Assembly: GCA_910595855.1 (NCBI GenBank)
Contig: CAJVCJ010000011.1
Location: forward strand, 1-15,953
Source: Candidatus Thioglobus vulcanius
Lineage (GTDB): Bacteria > Pseudomonadota > Gammaproteobacteria > PS1 > Pseudothioglobaceae
Reading direction: 5' to 3'
DNA: 15,953 nt
The notes under the pieces are model-generated. The model ran no database searches and was not told the origin of the DNA. It saw nothing but the letters and a program-made list of their open reading frames with translations. This document shows positions 7,540 through 14,247 of the stretch, in pieces. The stretch's first letter is position 1. Every line of letters begins with the position of its first letter. Position numbers and translations under genes: made by a program.

Positions 7540-8572
7540 TCAAAATATTACGCCAAACAAAAAAATACTCATTATGGCGGGCGGCACTGGTGGTCATATC
7601 TTTCCAGCATTGGCAATCGTTAATGAGCTCAAAAAGCACAATGTTGACATCGAATGGCTCGGCTCTAAACGTGGTATGGAAAATGTCATTGTGCCAAAGC
7701 ATAATATTAAGCTACACAGTGTTAATGCAGTTGGGTTGCGTGGTAAAAACTTAATCAGCCTAATCAAAGCCCCTTTTCAATTGGCATTAGCAACCATTGA
7801 AGTTAGTAAAGTTTTCTTAGTTGTTAAGCCTGATGTGGTTTTAGGTATGGGTGGTTTTGCCTCAGGCATTGGCGGATTGATGGCTTGGGTTTATCGAGTG
7901 CCTTTATTTATTCATGAACAGAATTCAATTCCTGGCACCACTAATAAACTATTGTCCAAAATATCCACGCAAAGTTTTCAAGCGTTTGATGGCGCTTTTA
8001 ATTCATCTATCAATGCGCTAACAGTCGGTAATCCTGTTGCTTTTAATTCGAAAAAATCAGGCGCTAGTAATAAAAAATTAAACCTGTTAATTGTTGGCGG
8101 CAGTCTAGGTTCAAAGCCCATTAATGAAGTGGTTACTAAACTAGCAATTGGTCTTAATATCTGGCATCAAACTGGGCAATTACATTTTGAAGATGTTCAG
8201 TCTCAATACAACAAAAAATCTATCAAAATTACGCCATTTATTGATGATATGGCCAAAGCTTATGCTTGGGCAGATGTAGTCTTGTGTCGAGCGGGTGCAA
8301 TGACAGTATCGGAGCTTATGCTAAGTGCTACGCCAAGTATTTTAATTCCGTTGCCACATGCTATTGATAACCATCAATTCCATAATGCTAAAATTTTGGC
8401 AGATGCAAAAGCGGGCATTCTTATTGAGCAAAAGAATTTGAGCGTTAAACTGCTTGAAAAAACTTTACTTAACCTAGATAAAGAAACACTTGAAAAGATG
8501 TCTATTAACGCCCTTGCATTAGCCAAGCCTAACGCTGCAGTGGAGATATCTAAGTATTTACTTGATGCATAA
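7532..8572 (+). CDS. murG: UDP-GlcNAc:undecaprenyl-pyrophosphoryl-MurNAc-pentapeptide GlcNAc transferase MurG
   Basis: MurG adds GlcNAc to lipid I, making lipid II on the inner face of the membrane; FtsW then polymerises that product. From the chosen ATG it is 346 aa (E. coli 355). The N-domain glycine loop GGTGGH is at 17-22, followed by VGLRGKN and the MGGFASG and HEQNSIPGTTNK segments. The C-domain has GGSLGSKPINEVV, HQTGQLHFEDV and the UDP-GlcNAc site RAGAMTVSEL, IPLPHAIDNHQFHNA. The start at 7532 overlaps the ftsW stop by 8 bp and places the glycine loop at the usual distance; an in-frame ATG at 7490 would add 14 residues lying within ftsW. A hairpin terminator directly follows the TAA. 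Confidence 0.96.
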   Translation: MSNQNITPNKKILIMAGGTGGHIFPALAIVNELKKHNVDIEWLGSKRGMENVIVPKHNIKLHSVNAVGLRGKNLISLIKAPFQLALATIEVSKVFLVVKPDVVLGMGGFASGIGGLMAWVYRVPLFIHEQNSIPGTTNKLLSKISTQSFQAFDGAFNSSINALTVGNPVAFNSKKSGASNKKLNLLIVGGSLGSKPINEVVTKLAIGLNIWHQTGQLHFEDVQSQYNKKSIKITPFIDDMAKAYAWADVVLCRAGAMTVSELMLSATPSILIPLPHAIDNHQFHNAKILADAKAGILIEQKNLSVKLLEKTLLNLDKETLEKMSINALALAKPNAAVEISKYLLDA

Positions 8573-8574
8573 AA

Positions 8575-8597
8575 AAACCGCAGTAATGCGGCTTTCA
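8575..8597. terminator. Intrinsic terminator shared by murG and the convergent small gene
   Basis: CCGCA (8578-8582), loop GTAA and TGCGG (8587-8591) form a 5-bp GC-rich stem. Read on the (-) strand it is followed by seven T residues, a good terminator for the bioB-linked gene pair. Read on the (+) strand the tract after the stem is the weaker CTTTCAGTTT, beginning 5 bp after the murG stop. It separates two convergent units. Confidence 0.8.
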
Positions 8598-8620
8598 GTT
8601 TGATCAACAACTAACGCAAA

Positions 8621-9025
8621 TCACTTCCATTCAGTACAAGAAGTTACCTCGTCAATATTACCAAATCGATCTGACTGTTTTTTAGTAATACAACGTCTTT
8701 TACGTACTTTTGCAGGAACCTTAATAATACGATCTACATAAACGATTTTTTCAACGAAAATCTCTTTGACGGGATTTTCATTATTACAGATATCATCTTT
8801 GATAATTTCTAACTTTCGCTTGGCTTTTTCATGCTGCTTATCTGACCAAATCTGCATATCACTTGGAAGATCAGCCAAAATCCCCATGCTTGAATCAACC
8901 ACGCCACCAAGACAATTACCCAAGTGTTCAAGATTATCATAACCAGCATTACAGCTTTCAGAATCTGAATTCACATTAAAAGAAAAAGATGTGAAAATTA
9001 ATGCGCTTAGTAATTGTTTTTTCAT
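8621..9025 (-). CDS. Hypothetical secreted cysteine-containing protein
   Basis: A 134-aa protein I do not recognise. It begins MKKQLLSALIFTSFSF, a basic start and hydrophobic stretch typical of a Sec signal peptide, with cleavage likely around residues 19-22. There is no lipobox before C25, so it is probably not a lipoprotein. The mature part has five cysteines (25, 38, 80, 112, 130). A charged helical stretch (about 60-80) is followed by an alternating valine/isoleucine and charged segment, EIFVEKIVYVDRIIKVPAKV (88-107), and a basic C-terminal block RKRRCITKKQ ending SCTEWK. Disulphide bonds in the periplasm are plausible. It lies 19 bp after bioB on the same strand and ends 23 bp before a good terminator, so it is probably co-transcribed with bioB; nothing links it to biotin otherwise. 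Coding status is supported by the signal peptide and terminator. Confidence 0.75.
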   Translation of the reverse strand: MKKQLLSALIFTSFSFNVNSDSESCNAGYDNLEHLGNCLGGVVDSSMGILADLPSDMQIWSDKQHEKAKRKLEIIKDDICNNENPVKEIFVEKIVYVDRIIKVPAKVRKRRCITKKQSDRFGNIDEVTSCTEWK

Positions 9026-9044
9026 TGATTATTCTCAGTTAAAG

Positions 9045-9992
9045 TTAGTGACTCATATTTAAGCCAAGTGTTTCAAACAAAGCTTTGTCGCTACCAGTAT
9101 CGGGATTATCAGTTGTTAAAAGTTGTTCACCGTAAAAAATGGAATTAGCACCAGCGAAGAAACACAAAGCCTGCATTGCCTCACCCATATCGGTACGCCC
9201 TGCTGACAATCTCACTACAGATTTTGGCATCATGATGCGCGCAACAGCAATCGTTCTTACAAACTCACTTTCTGTTGGTGGCGCTACTTTTTCAAATGGC
9301 GTGCCTGGAATAGGCACTAGCAAATTAAGTGGTACACTGTCTGGATGCTTGTCTAAATTTGCCAAAGATCTTAGCATTGAAGCCCTATCTGTTTGCTCTT
9401 CACCTAAACCCAAAATACCGCCACTACAGACGTTAATATCAGCATTCTGTACAGATTCTAACGTATCTAAGCGATCTTGAAAAGTACGAGTAGTAATCAC
9501 GTTAGGGTAATTTTCTTTAGAGGTATCAAGGTTGTGATTGTAGTAATCTAGCCCGGCTTCTTTCAGGGTAAATGCTTGCTCTTGAGTAAGCATGCCTAAA
9601 GTTACACAAGTCTCCATGCCCATAGCTTTAACACCTTGAATCATAGGGATAACCTTATCTAGGCTTTTATCAGTTGGGTTTCGCCATGCAGCACCCATAC
9701 AAAAACGTGTAGCACCCTGATCTTTTGCAGTTTGAGCCTGCTCCAAAACTAAATCAATTTCCATTAGTTTTTCACGCTCAAGACCTGTGTCATATTTGGA
9801 GCTTTGAGAACAGTAAGAGCAATCTTCTGGACAGGCGCCAGTCTTAATATTAAGCAAAGAGCTTACCTGTACATAATTTGGATCAAAATTATCTCTATGA
9901 GTTGTGTGTGCTTTGAATAATAAATCATTAAATGGCATAGCAAATAATGCTTCCACTTCTTCAAGCTTCCAGTCGTTTCTTATTTCTGTCAT
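9045..9992 (-). CDS. bioB: Biotin synthase
   Basis: Radical SAM enzyme inserting sulfur into dethiobiotin, the last step of biotin synthesis. The radical-SAM 4Fe-4S ligands are C54, C58 and C61 in TGACPEDCSYCSQSS. The 2Fe-2S cluster residues C98 (RFCMGAAW), C129 (METCVTLGML), C189 (NVCSGGILGLGE) and R261 (RLSAGR) are all present. Each lies one position later than in E. coli BioB. Length is 315 aa, with a shorter C-terminal tail than E. coli (346). The ATG start has no evident ribosome binding site. A weak TTGAGT/TTTATT pair with 17-bp spacing lies just upstream, between this gene and the glnA terminator. No other bio gene is in the window; downstream is an unknown secreted protein. Confidence 0.97.
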   Translation of the reverse strand: MTEIRNDWKLEEVEALFAMPFNDLLFKAHTTHRDNFDPNYVQVSSLLNIKTGACPEDCSYCSQSSKYDTGLEREKLMEIDLVLEQAQTAKDQGATRFCMGAAWRNPTDKSLDKVIPMIQGVKAMGMETCVTLGMLTQEQAFTLKEAGLDYYNHNLDTSKENYPNVITTRTFQDRLDTLESVQNADINVCSGGILGLGEEQTDRASMLRSLANLDKHPDSVPLNLLVPIPGTPFEKVAPPTESEFVRTIAVARIMMPKSVVRLSAGRTDMGEAMQALCFFAGANSIFYGEQLLTTDNPDTGSDKALFETLGLNMSH

Positions 9993-10053
9993 AAAGATGT
10001 TAAATGAATAAATTAGACTGATTATTTTAACTCAATCTAATTACTGTAGACGT

Positions 10054-10084
10054 AAAAAAAGCCGTGCAATTGCACGGCTTTTTT
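10054..10084 (-). terminator. Intrinsic terminator of glnA
   Basis: GCCGTGCA (10061-10068) pairs with TGCACGGC (10071-10078), flanked by seven A on one side and six T on the other, giving a near-perfect palindrome. On the (-) strand it lies 18 bp after the glnA stop and is followed by a T-run. It is also symmetrical enough to work in the other direction. Confidence 0.9.
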
Positions 10085-10102
10085 ATCAGTAGAAATTAAC
10101 TA

Positions 10103-11515
10103 TTACAAGCTGTAATACATTTCATACTCAACAGGGTGAGTTGCACAACGAAGCTTAGTCACCTCTTCCATTTTAAGATCAATGTATGAATCAATCATAT
10201 CATTTGTAAACACACCACCTGCAGTCAAGAAGTCACGATCTGCATCTAGAGCCTCTAACGCTTGATCAAGTGAAGATGCTACTGTAGGGATCTTTGCCTT
10301 GTCAGCTTCAGACAATTCATATAAATCTTCTGTCGCAGGTTTGCCTGGATCGATCTTGTTCTTAATACCATCAAGGCCAGCCATTAACATTGCAGAGAAT
10401 GCTAAGTATGGGTTTGCTGTTGGATCTGGGAAACGCACTTCAACACGCGTACCTTTAGGGTTAGCAACAAAAGGAATACGAATCGCAGCTGAACGGTTTT
10501 TAGCAGAGTATTGTAAAATCTCTGGCGCTTCAAAACCCGGAACTAAACGTTTGTAAGAGTTAGTTGATGCATTACAGAATGCATTTAACGCTCTTGCGTG
10601 CTTAATAATACCACCGACATAATGTAGAGCCATTTCACTTAAGTTACCGTAAGCACCTTCTTCATAGAATAAGTTTACGCCGTCTTTAGCAATTGATTGG
10701 TGAACGTGCATACCATTACCATTGTCACCAACGATAGGCTTAGGCATGAATGTTGCAGTCTTGCCGTATACGTGTGCTACATTTTGAACACAGTACTTTA
10801 AGATTTGAGTTTCGTCTGCTTTTTTAACTAACGTGTTAAACAATGCACCGATTTCGTTTTGACCTGCTGTACCCACTTCGTGGTGATGTACTTCAGTCGT
10901 AACACCCATACCTTCGATTGCTAAACACATTTCAGCACGTAAATCCATCATTGAGTCAACTGGTGGTACTGGGAAGTAACCGCCCTTAACGCCTGGACGG
11001 TGACCTGTATTGCCGCCAGGAAAGTCACTACCACTTTCCCAAGCTGCTTCCTCAGAATGTACTGAGTAGCTACATGCGCCCATAGTATTATCAAACTTAA
11101 CCGAGTCAAATACAAAAAATTCTGGCTCGTTACCGAAATAAGCAACATCGCCAATATTTTGTTCTTGCATGTATGCTTCAGCACGCTTTGCAATTGAACG
11201 AGGGTCTTTTTCATAGCCCTTCATATCTTCTGGCTCGATAATATCACAACGAACAATCATTGTAGACTCTTGAGTGAACGGGTCCATAACGCACGCATCT
11301 AAGTCTGGCTGTAGAATCATATCTGATTCATTAATATCTTTCCAACCGGCGATTGAAGAACCATCAAACATTTGGCCTTCTGCAAATTTATCAGCATCAA
11401 CTTGGTGAGCTGGCACACTGACGTGCTGCTCTTTACCTATAGTATCAGTAAAACGGAAATCAACGAATTTAACTTCGTTGTCCTTCATCATCTTAATTAC
11501 ATCTTTAGCAGACAT
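10103..11515 (-). CDS. glnA: Glutamine synthetase, type I
   Basis: Glutamine synthetase makes glutamine from glutamate, ammonia and ATP, the main entry of nitrogen into metabolism; type I enzymes form dodecamers in the cytoplasm. Length is 470 aa (E. coli 469). Visible motifs are the N-terminal beta-grasp with FVDFRFTDTIGKEQHVSVP, MFDGSSIAGW, the metal-site segment YFGNEPEFFVFD and GHRPGVKGGYFPVPP. Further on are NGNGMHVHQS and KRLVPGFEAP, then RIPF and RVEVRFPDPTANPYLAF. Y399 in DLYEL is the adenylylation tyrosine of GlnE-controlled enzymes (Tyr397 in E. coli), so covalent regulation is likely. A strong AGGAGA lies 4 nt before the ATG. It is monocistronic: own promoter region upstream, strong terminator downstream, and no ntrBC next to it. 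Confidence 0.98.
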   Translation of the reverse strand: MSAKDVIKMMKDNEVKFVDFRFTDTIGKEQHVSVPAHQVDADKFAEGQMFDGSSIAGWKDINESDMILQPDLDACVMDPFTQESTMIVRCDIIEPEDMKGYEKDPRSIAKRAEAYMQEQNIGDVAYFGNEPEFFVFDSVKFDNTMGACSYSVHSEEAAWESGSDFPGGNTGHRPGVKGGYFPVPPVDSMMDLRAEMCLAIEGMGVTTEVHHHEVGTAGQNEIGALFNTLVKKADETQILKYCVQNVAHVYGKTATFMPKPIVGDNGNGMHVHQSIAKDGVNLFYEEGAYGNLSEMALHYVGGIIKHARALNAFCNASTNSYKRLVPGFEAPEILQYSAKNRSAAIRIPFVANPKGTRVEVRFPDPTANPYLAFSAMLMAGLDGIKNKIDPGKPATEDLYELSEADKAKIPTVASSLDQALEALDADRDFLTAGGVFTNDMIDSYIDLKMEEVTKLRCATHPVEYEMYYSL

Positions 11516-11538
11516 ATCTTCTCCTTTATATTTAACTA

Positions 11539-11565
11539 TTTATATTAATTGACATTCTTTGTCAA
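11539..11565 (-). promoter_or_regulatory. Putative glnA promoter with overlapping inverted repeat
   Basis: On the (-) strand, TTGACA (11565-11560) matches the sigma-70 -35 consensus fully, and TATAAA (11544-11539) lies 15 bp downstream, a short but usable spacing. The predicted start is about 15 nt before the glnA ATG region's ribosome binding site. TTGACA pairs as an inverted repeat with TGTCAA across 5 bp (11549-11565), which could be an operator over the -35 box. Further upstream GTGCG occurs twice at a 10-bp interval. I do not see a convincing sigma-54 GG/GC pair. Confidence 0.5.
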
Positions 11566-11641
11566 ACAGAGCGCACCGTTACGCACAAAATCTTTTTTTG
11601 TTTTATTGTTGCATTATTTACAACAAAAACAGCAAATTATT

Positions 11642-11866
11642 CTACCCTATTTTCTCAACTAGAAGCACAATCTCGTTTGAATTTTCTTTGATATTTAACA
11701 CCTTGTGTCCGTGCACCTTGCACCAAGCTGGGATATCGTGAAGAACACCTGGATCGGTAGCTAACATTTCTATTGTATCGCCCGTTTCAATTTTTTCAAT
11801 CATCTCACCCAGTCGAATCACTGGCATTGGACATAATAATTTCTTAACATCTAAATTGTTTTTCAT
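11642..11866 (-). CDS. tusA: TusA/SirA-family sulfurtransferase
   Basis: Small persulfide-carrying protein. In E. coli TusA relays sulfur from IscS for 2-thiouridine formation in tRNA; in sulfur oxidisers, relatives also carry sulfur during cytoplasmic sulfur oxidation. The 74-aa protein has the defining LLCPMPVIR motif with the active cysteine at C12, then DPGVLHDIPAWCKVHGH with the second conserved cysteine. I chose the ATG at 11866, one base after the hemF stop, with GTGAG just upstream. A GTG at 11878 would add four residues (MSNK) and overlap hemF. It is last in the xerC-tsaC-hemF-tusA unit. No dsr, hdr or rhodanese genes are nearby, so which role applies cannot be decided here. Confidence 0.9.
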   Translation of the reverse strand: MKNNLDVKKLLCPMPVIRLGEMIEKIETGDTIEMLATDPGVLHDIPAWCKVHGHKVLNIKENSNEIVLLVEKIG

Positions 11867-11867
11867 T

Positions 11868-12791
11868 TTATTGCTCACTATTGTGTTGTAAGTTGAGCCA
11901 GTCCTGAGGCTTTAAATACTTGTCATACAATAACGCCTCAGGCGAGCCTTTTTCTGGTGAATATCGATACTCCCAGCGCACTAATGGCGGCAGAGACATT
12001 AAAATAGACTCTGTACGACCGCCCGTTTGCAAACCAAACAAAGTGCCGCGATCATAAACTAAATTAAACTCTACATATCGACCGCGACGATATAATTGGA
12101 ATTGCCTTTCATGATCAGTAAATGGCATATCTTTTCGTTTTTCCACAATTGGACGATAAGCCTTAATATAACTATCACCGATACTTTGCATAAAAGCAAA
12201 ACACTCATCAAAGCTACCTTTGTTTAGGTCATCAAAAAACAAACCACCAATACCACGCTGCTCATCTCGATGCTTCATATAAAAGTAATCATCACACCAT
12301 TTTTTATACTTTGGATACACTTCTTCACCAAAAGGATCGCAAGCCTCTTTAGCGGTTTGATGCCATAAAACTGCATCTTCATCAAAGCCGTAATATGGCG
12401 TTAAATCAAATCCACCACCAAACCACCAAATAGGTTTTTCACCTGCTTTTTCAGCCACAAAAAATCTAACGTTAGCATGTGAAGTTGGTGCATAAGGGTT
12501 GTTTGGATGAATGACTAGTGACACACCTAAAGCTGTAAAGCTTCGCCCTGCTAACTCTGGCCTTAGTGCGGTAGCAGAAGCCGGCATATTATCACCTCGA
12601 ACAATAGAAAAGTTTACACCCGCTTGCTCAAACGCATCACCATTGGTCAATACACAAGTCAATCCATCGCCTGCATTGTTAGGTTTTTCCCATTTGTCTT
12701 TAATAAATTTAGCCTTGCCATCTACCGCTTCTAATTGAGTGCAAATATCTGCTTGCAAGCTTAATAAATAAGCCCTAACTTGATCGATCAT
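11868..12791 (-). CDS. hemF: Coproporphyrinogen III oxidase, oxygen-dependent
   Basis: HemF oxidatively decarboxylates coproporphyrinogen III to protoporphyrinogen IX in haem synthesis and requires O2, pointing to oxygen in the organism's life. Length is 307 aa (E. coli 299). Conserved stretches include GGRTES-like and substrate-site segments: NMPASATALRPELAGRSFTALGVSLVIHP (split across residues 70-100), SHANVRFF and WWFGGGFDLTPYYGF. Later come HRDEQRGIGGLFFDD, FTDHERQFQLYRRGRYVEFNL and LFGLQTGGRTESILMSLPP. It overlaps the tsaC stop by an ATGA junction and is followed one base later by tusA, so expression is likely coupled. The anaerobic counterpart HemN is not in the window. Confidence 0.97.
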   Translation of the reverse strand: MIDQVRAYLLSLQADICTQLEAVDGKAKFIKDKWEKPNNAGDGLTCVLTNGDAFEQAGVNFSIVRGDNMPASATALRPELAGRSFTALGVSLVIHPNNPYAPTSHANVRFFVAEKAGEKPIWWFGGGFDLTPYYGFDEDAVLWHQTAKEACDPFGEEVYPKYKKWCDDYFYMKHRDEQRGIGGLFFDDLNKGSFDECFAFMQSIGDSYIKAYRPIVEKRKDMPFTDHERQFQLYRRGRYVEFNLVYDRGTLFGLQTGGRTESILMSLPPLVRWEYRYSPEKGSPEALLYDKYLKPQDWLNLQHNSEQ

Positions 12792-13321
12792 CTAATTCTT
12801 TCTCCAGTCTCTAAATTAACAATATGTGATGGTGCATTTTTTTGTGCATTTGGGCTTATTATAAAGTCTAATTGATCATTAAAATAAACGCGTAATTTTA
12901 AGCTTGTTTGTGCCACAGGAAAACCTGAAACATTAGCGCTAGTAGAAACAAGCACACTATTTGTTGAATTACACAAGTCAGCTATTAATGGATTATCAGT
13001 TAGCCTAATGGCAATTGTCTTCATGCCACCGGTTAACAATACTGGAATGTTTGATGCTGCATTGAGTAGATATGTGGTTGGTTTTTTACCCACTTTTACT
13101 TTGGTAAGTAGCTGCGGATTTTCAACAAATTTCTCAAAATGACTAATGTCATTAGAAATTAGTATTAACCCCTTATTACTGGCTCGGTGCTTTAGCTCAA
13201 CAAGGCATTGCAACGAATCAGAAAAAGGCAAACAACTCAATCCTTGAATAGTGTCTGTCGGCAAACTTACAACACCACCACGTAAAAGAATATTAACTGC
13301 TAATCGAGCTCTAAAACTCAT
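12788..13321 (-). CDS. tsaC: Threonylcarbamoyl-AMP synthase (TsaC/Sua5/YrdC family)
   Basis: TsaC makes threonylcarbamoyl-AMP from threonine, bicarbonate and ATP for the t6A37 modification of ANN-decoding tRNAs. The 177-aa protein has the YrdC-domain landmarks PTDTIQGLSC (21-30), the KHRxxxKG nucleotide motif (44-51), KTIAIRLTDNPLI and STSANVSG (126-133). The usual WPGPxT motif is altered: residues 78-83 read GKKPTT, losing the Trp-Pro-Gly. I chose the ATG at 13321, which overlaps the xerC TGA as ATGA and gives a family-like N-terminus. A GTG at 13345 would add eight residues inside xerC. It ends in another ATGA overlap with hemF. The family call is strong; full activity is likely but less certain because of the motif change. 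Confidence 0.9.
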   Translation of the reverse strand: MSFRARLAVNILLRGGVVSLPTDTIQGLSCLPFSDSLQCLVELKHRASNKGLILISNDISHFEKFVENPQLLTKVKVGKKPTTYLLNAASNIPVLLTGGMKTIAIRLTDNPLIADLCNSTNSVLVSTSANVSGFPVAQTSLKLRVYFNDQLDFIISPNAQKNAPSHIVNLETGERIR

Positions 13322-14187
13322 GGTTTTTTCGCCCTTGGATGACACTTATCATAAACTTTAGATAATTCAAGAAAATCAAGATGCGTATAAACTTGTGTTG
13401 ATTTAATACTTTCATGGCCTAAAAATTCTTGAGTAGAGCGCAGATCATGACTAGATTGTAGAAAATGAGTGGCTGCAGCATGGCGCAACATATGCGGGTA
13501 CACGTTCACTTTAATACCTGCATTTAGGGCACGTTTTTTAATCATATTTTGTACGGATCTTACTCCAATTCTTTTGCCATTTTTATTAACGAATAATGCA
13601 TCTGATTGGCGCTCAAATACATATTGATGGATTGCTTCTTGTGCTGATGCGCCAAGTGGCGTATGACGAGTTTTACCACCCTTACCCATGATTGTTAAAA
13701 ACCCCTGAGACAAGTCTACATCAGCCACATTCAATCCAACCAATTCAGAGACGCGTAATCCACACGAATAAATAACCTCAATAATAGCCACATCGCGACG
13801 CTCAAAATGAGCACTACCTTGCGGCTTTAATAATTGTAGTAACTGCTCATAATTTAGTGTTTCTGGCAAAGTTTGGGCTATTTTTGGTGTGGATAATTGC
13901 ACCGCACAATTATTCTTAAGCTGACCCTGATTAACCAAATAAGTTAATAAGCCACGCACAGAAGATAAATATCGGCGAATACTGCGCGATGAAAGATTTT
14001 TATGACGCAACTGCATGATAAACAAATTAAGCACTTCAGAAGTCAGCTGTGGCCAATTAGATATTTTTTGAGAATTTAAGAAGATAATTAATTGATTTAA
14101 ATCACGCTCATAAGCTTGTTGAGTGTTAATCGCATAATTTCGCTCAATTTTTAAGTACGAAATAAAATCAATTATTTGCTTTTTCAC
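13318..14187 (-). CDS. xerC: Tyrosine recombinase XerC
   Basis: XerC acts with XerD at dif sites to resolve chromosome dimers at cell division. The 289-aa protein has an N-terminal SAM-like core-binding domain (about 1-90) and a C-terminal catalytic domain. The catalytic set is complete: R145 (CGLRVSELVGL), K169 (IMGKGGKTR), H232 and R235 (PHMLRHAAATHFL), H258 (EFLGHES) and nucleophile Y267 (QVYTHLDF). The tail YTHLDFLELSKVYDKCHPRAKK is the XerC form rather than XerD. The start is GTG; an in-frame stop lies 24 bp upstream with no ATG between. It leads the xerC-tsaC-hemF-tusA unit and diverges from htpG across 60 bp. No integron or phage features surround it, so it is the housekeeping enzyme. 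Confidence 0.94.
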   Translation of the reverse strand: MKKQIIDFISYLKIERNYAINTQQAYERDLNQLIIFLNSQKISNWPQLTSEVLNLFIMQLRHKNLSSRSIRRYLSSVRGLLTYLVNQGQLKNNCAVQLSTPKIAQTLPETLNYEQLLQLLKPQGSAHFERRDVAIIEVIYSCGLRVSELVGLNVADVDLSQGFLTIMGKGGKTRHTPLGASAQEAIHQYVFERQSDALFVNKNGKRIGVRSVQNMIKKRALNAGIKVNVYPHMLRHAAATHFLQSSHDLRSTQEFLGHESIKSTQVYTHLDFLELSKVYDKCHPRAKKP

Positions 14188-14247
14188 TTGATTTTTCTCA
14201 GCTTGACCATATCAATACATTTTACGCACATTAAAGGTAACTAGTAA

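Noticed and set aside
9139..9480. 113-codon open frame antisense to bioB, and similar long antisense frames at 15141-15458 (htpG) and 33-302 (metH)
   Set aside because: They lie wholly opposite strongly conserved genes, have no family resemblance and lack ribosome binding sites; they are shadows of the true reading frames.
10030..10042. 13-nt match between the bioB upstream region and 921-933 (AATTAGATTGAGT)
   Set aside because: A 13-mer shared between two AT-rich spots is expected by chance in a window of this size, and the contexts (promoter side versus 3' end) differ.
11549..11565. FNR-like site before glnA
   Set aside because: The halves TTGAC and GTCAA are 7 bp apart, whereas FNR sites have TTGAT-N4-ATCAA; spacing and the inner bases do not fit.
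11566..11590. NtrC or sigma-54 site in the GGTGCG region before glnA
   Set aside because: One half resembles GGTGCA but the partner half does not match, and there is no GG-N10-GC pair at the right spacing.
11598..11635. TTGTTG...CAACAA inverted repeat after tusA as a terminator
   Set aside because: The stem is only 6 bp and AT-rich, and no proper T-run follows on the tusA strand.
13318..14187. XerC as a phage or integron integrase
   Set aside because: Its tail and catalytic pattern are those of housekeeping XerC, it is fused into a housekeeping operon, and no attachment sites or cargo genes are nearby.
14188..14247. Heat-shock (sigma-32) promoter for htpG
   Set aside because: A CTTGA occurs but no CCCCAT-like -10 is found at the required spacing; TTGATT/TATCAA as a sigma-70 pair is too weak to call.
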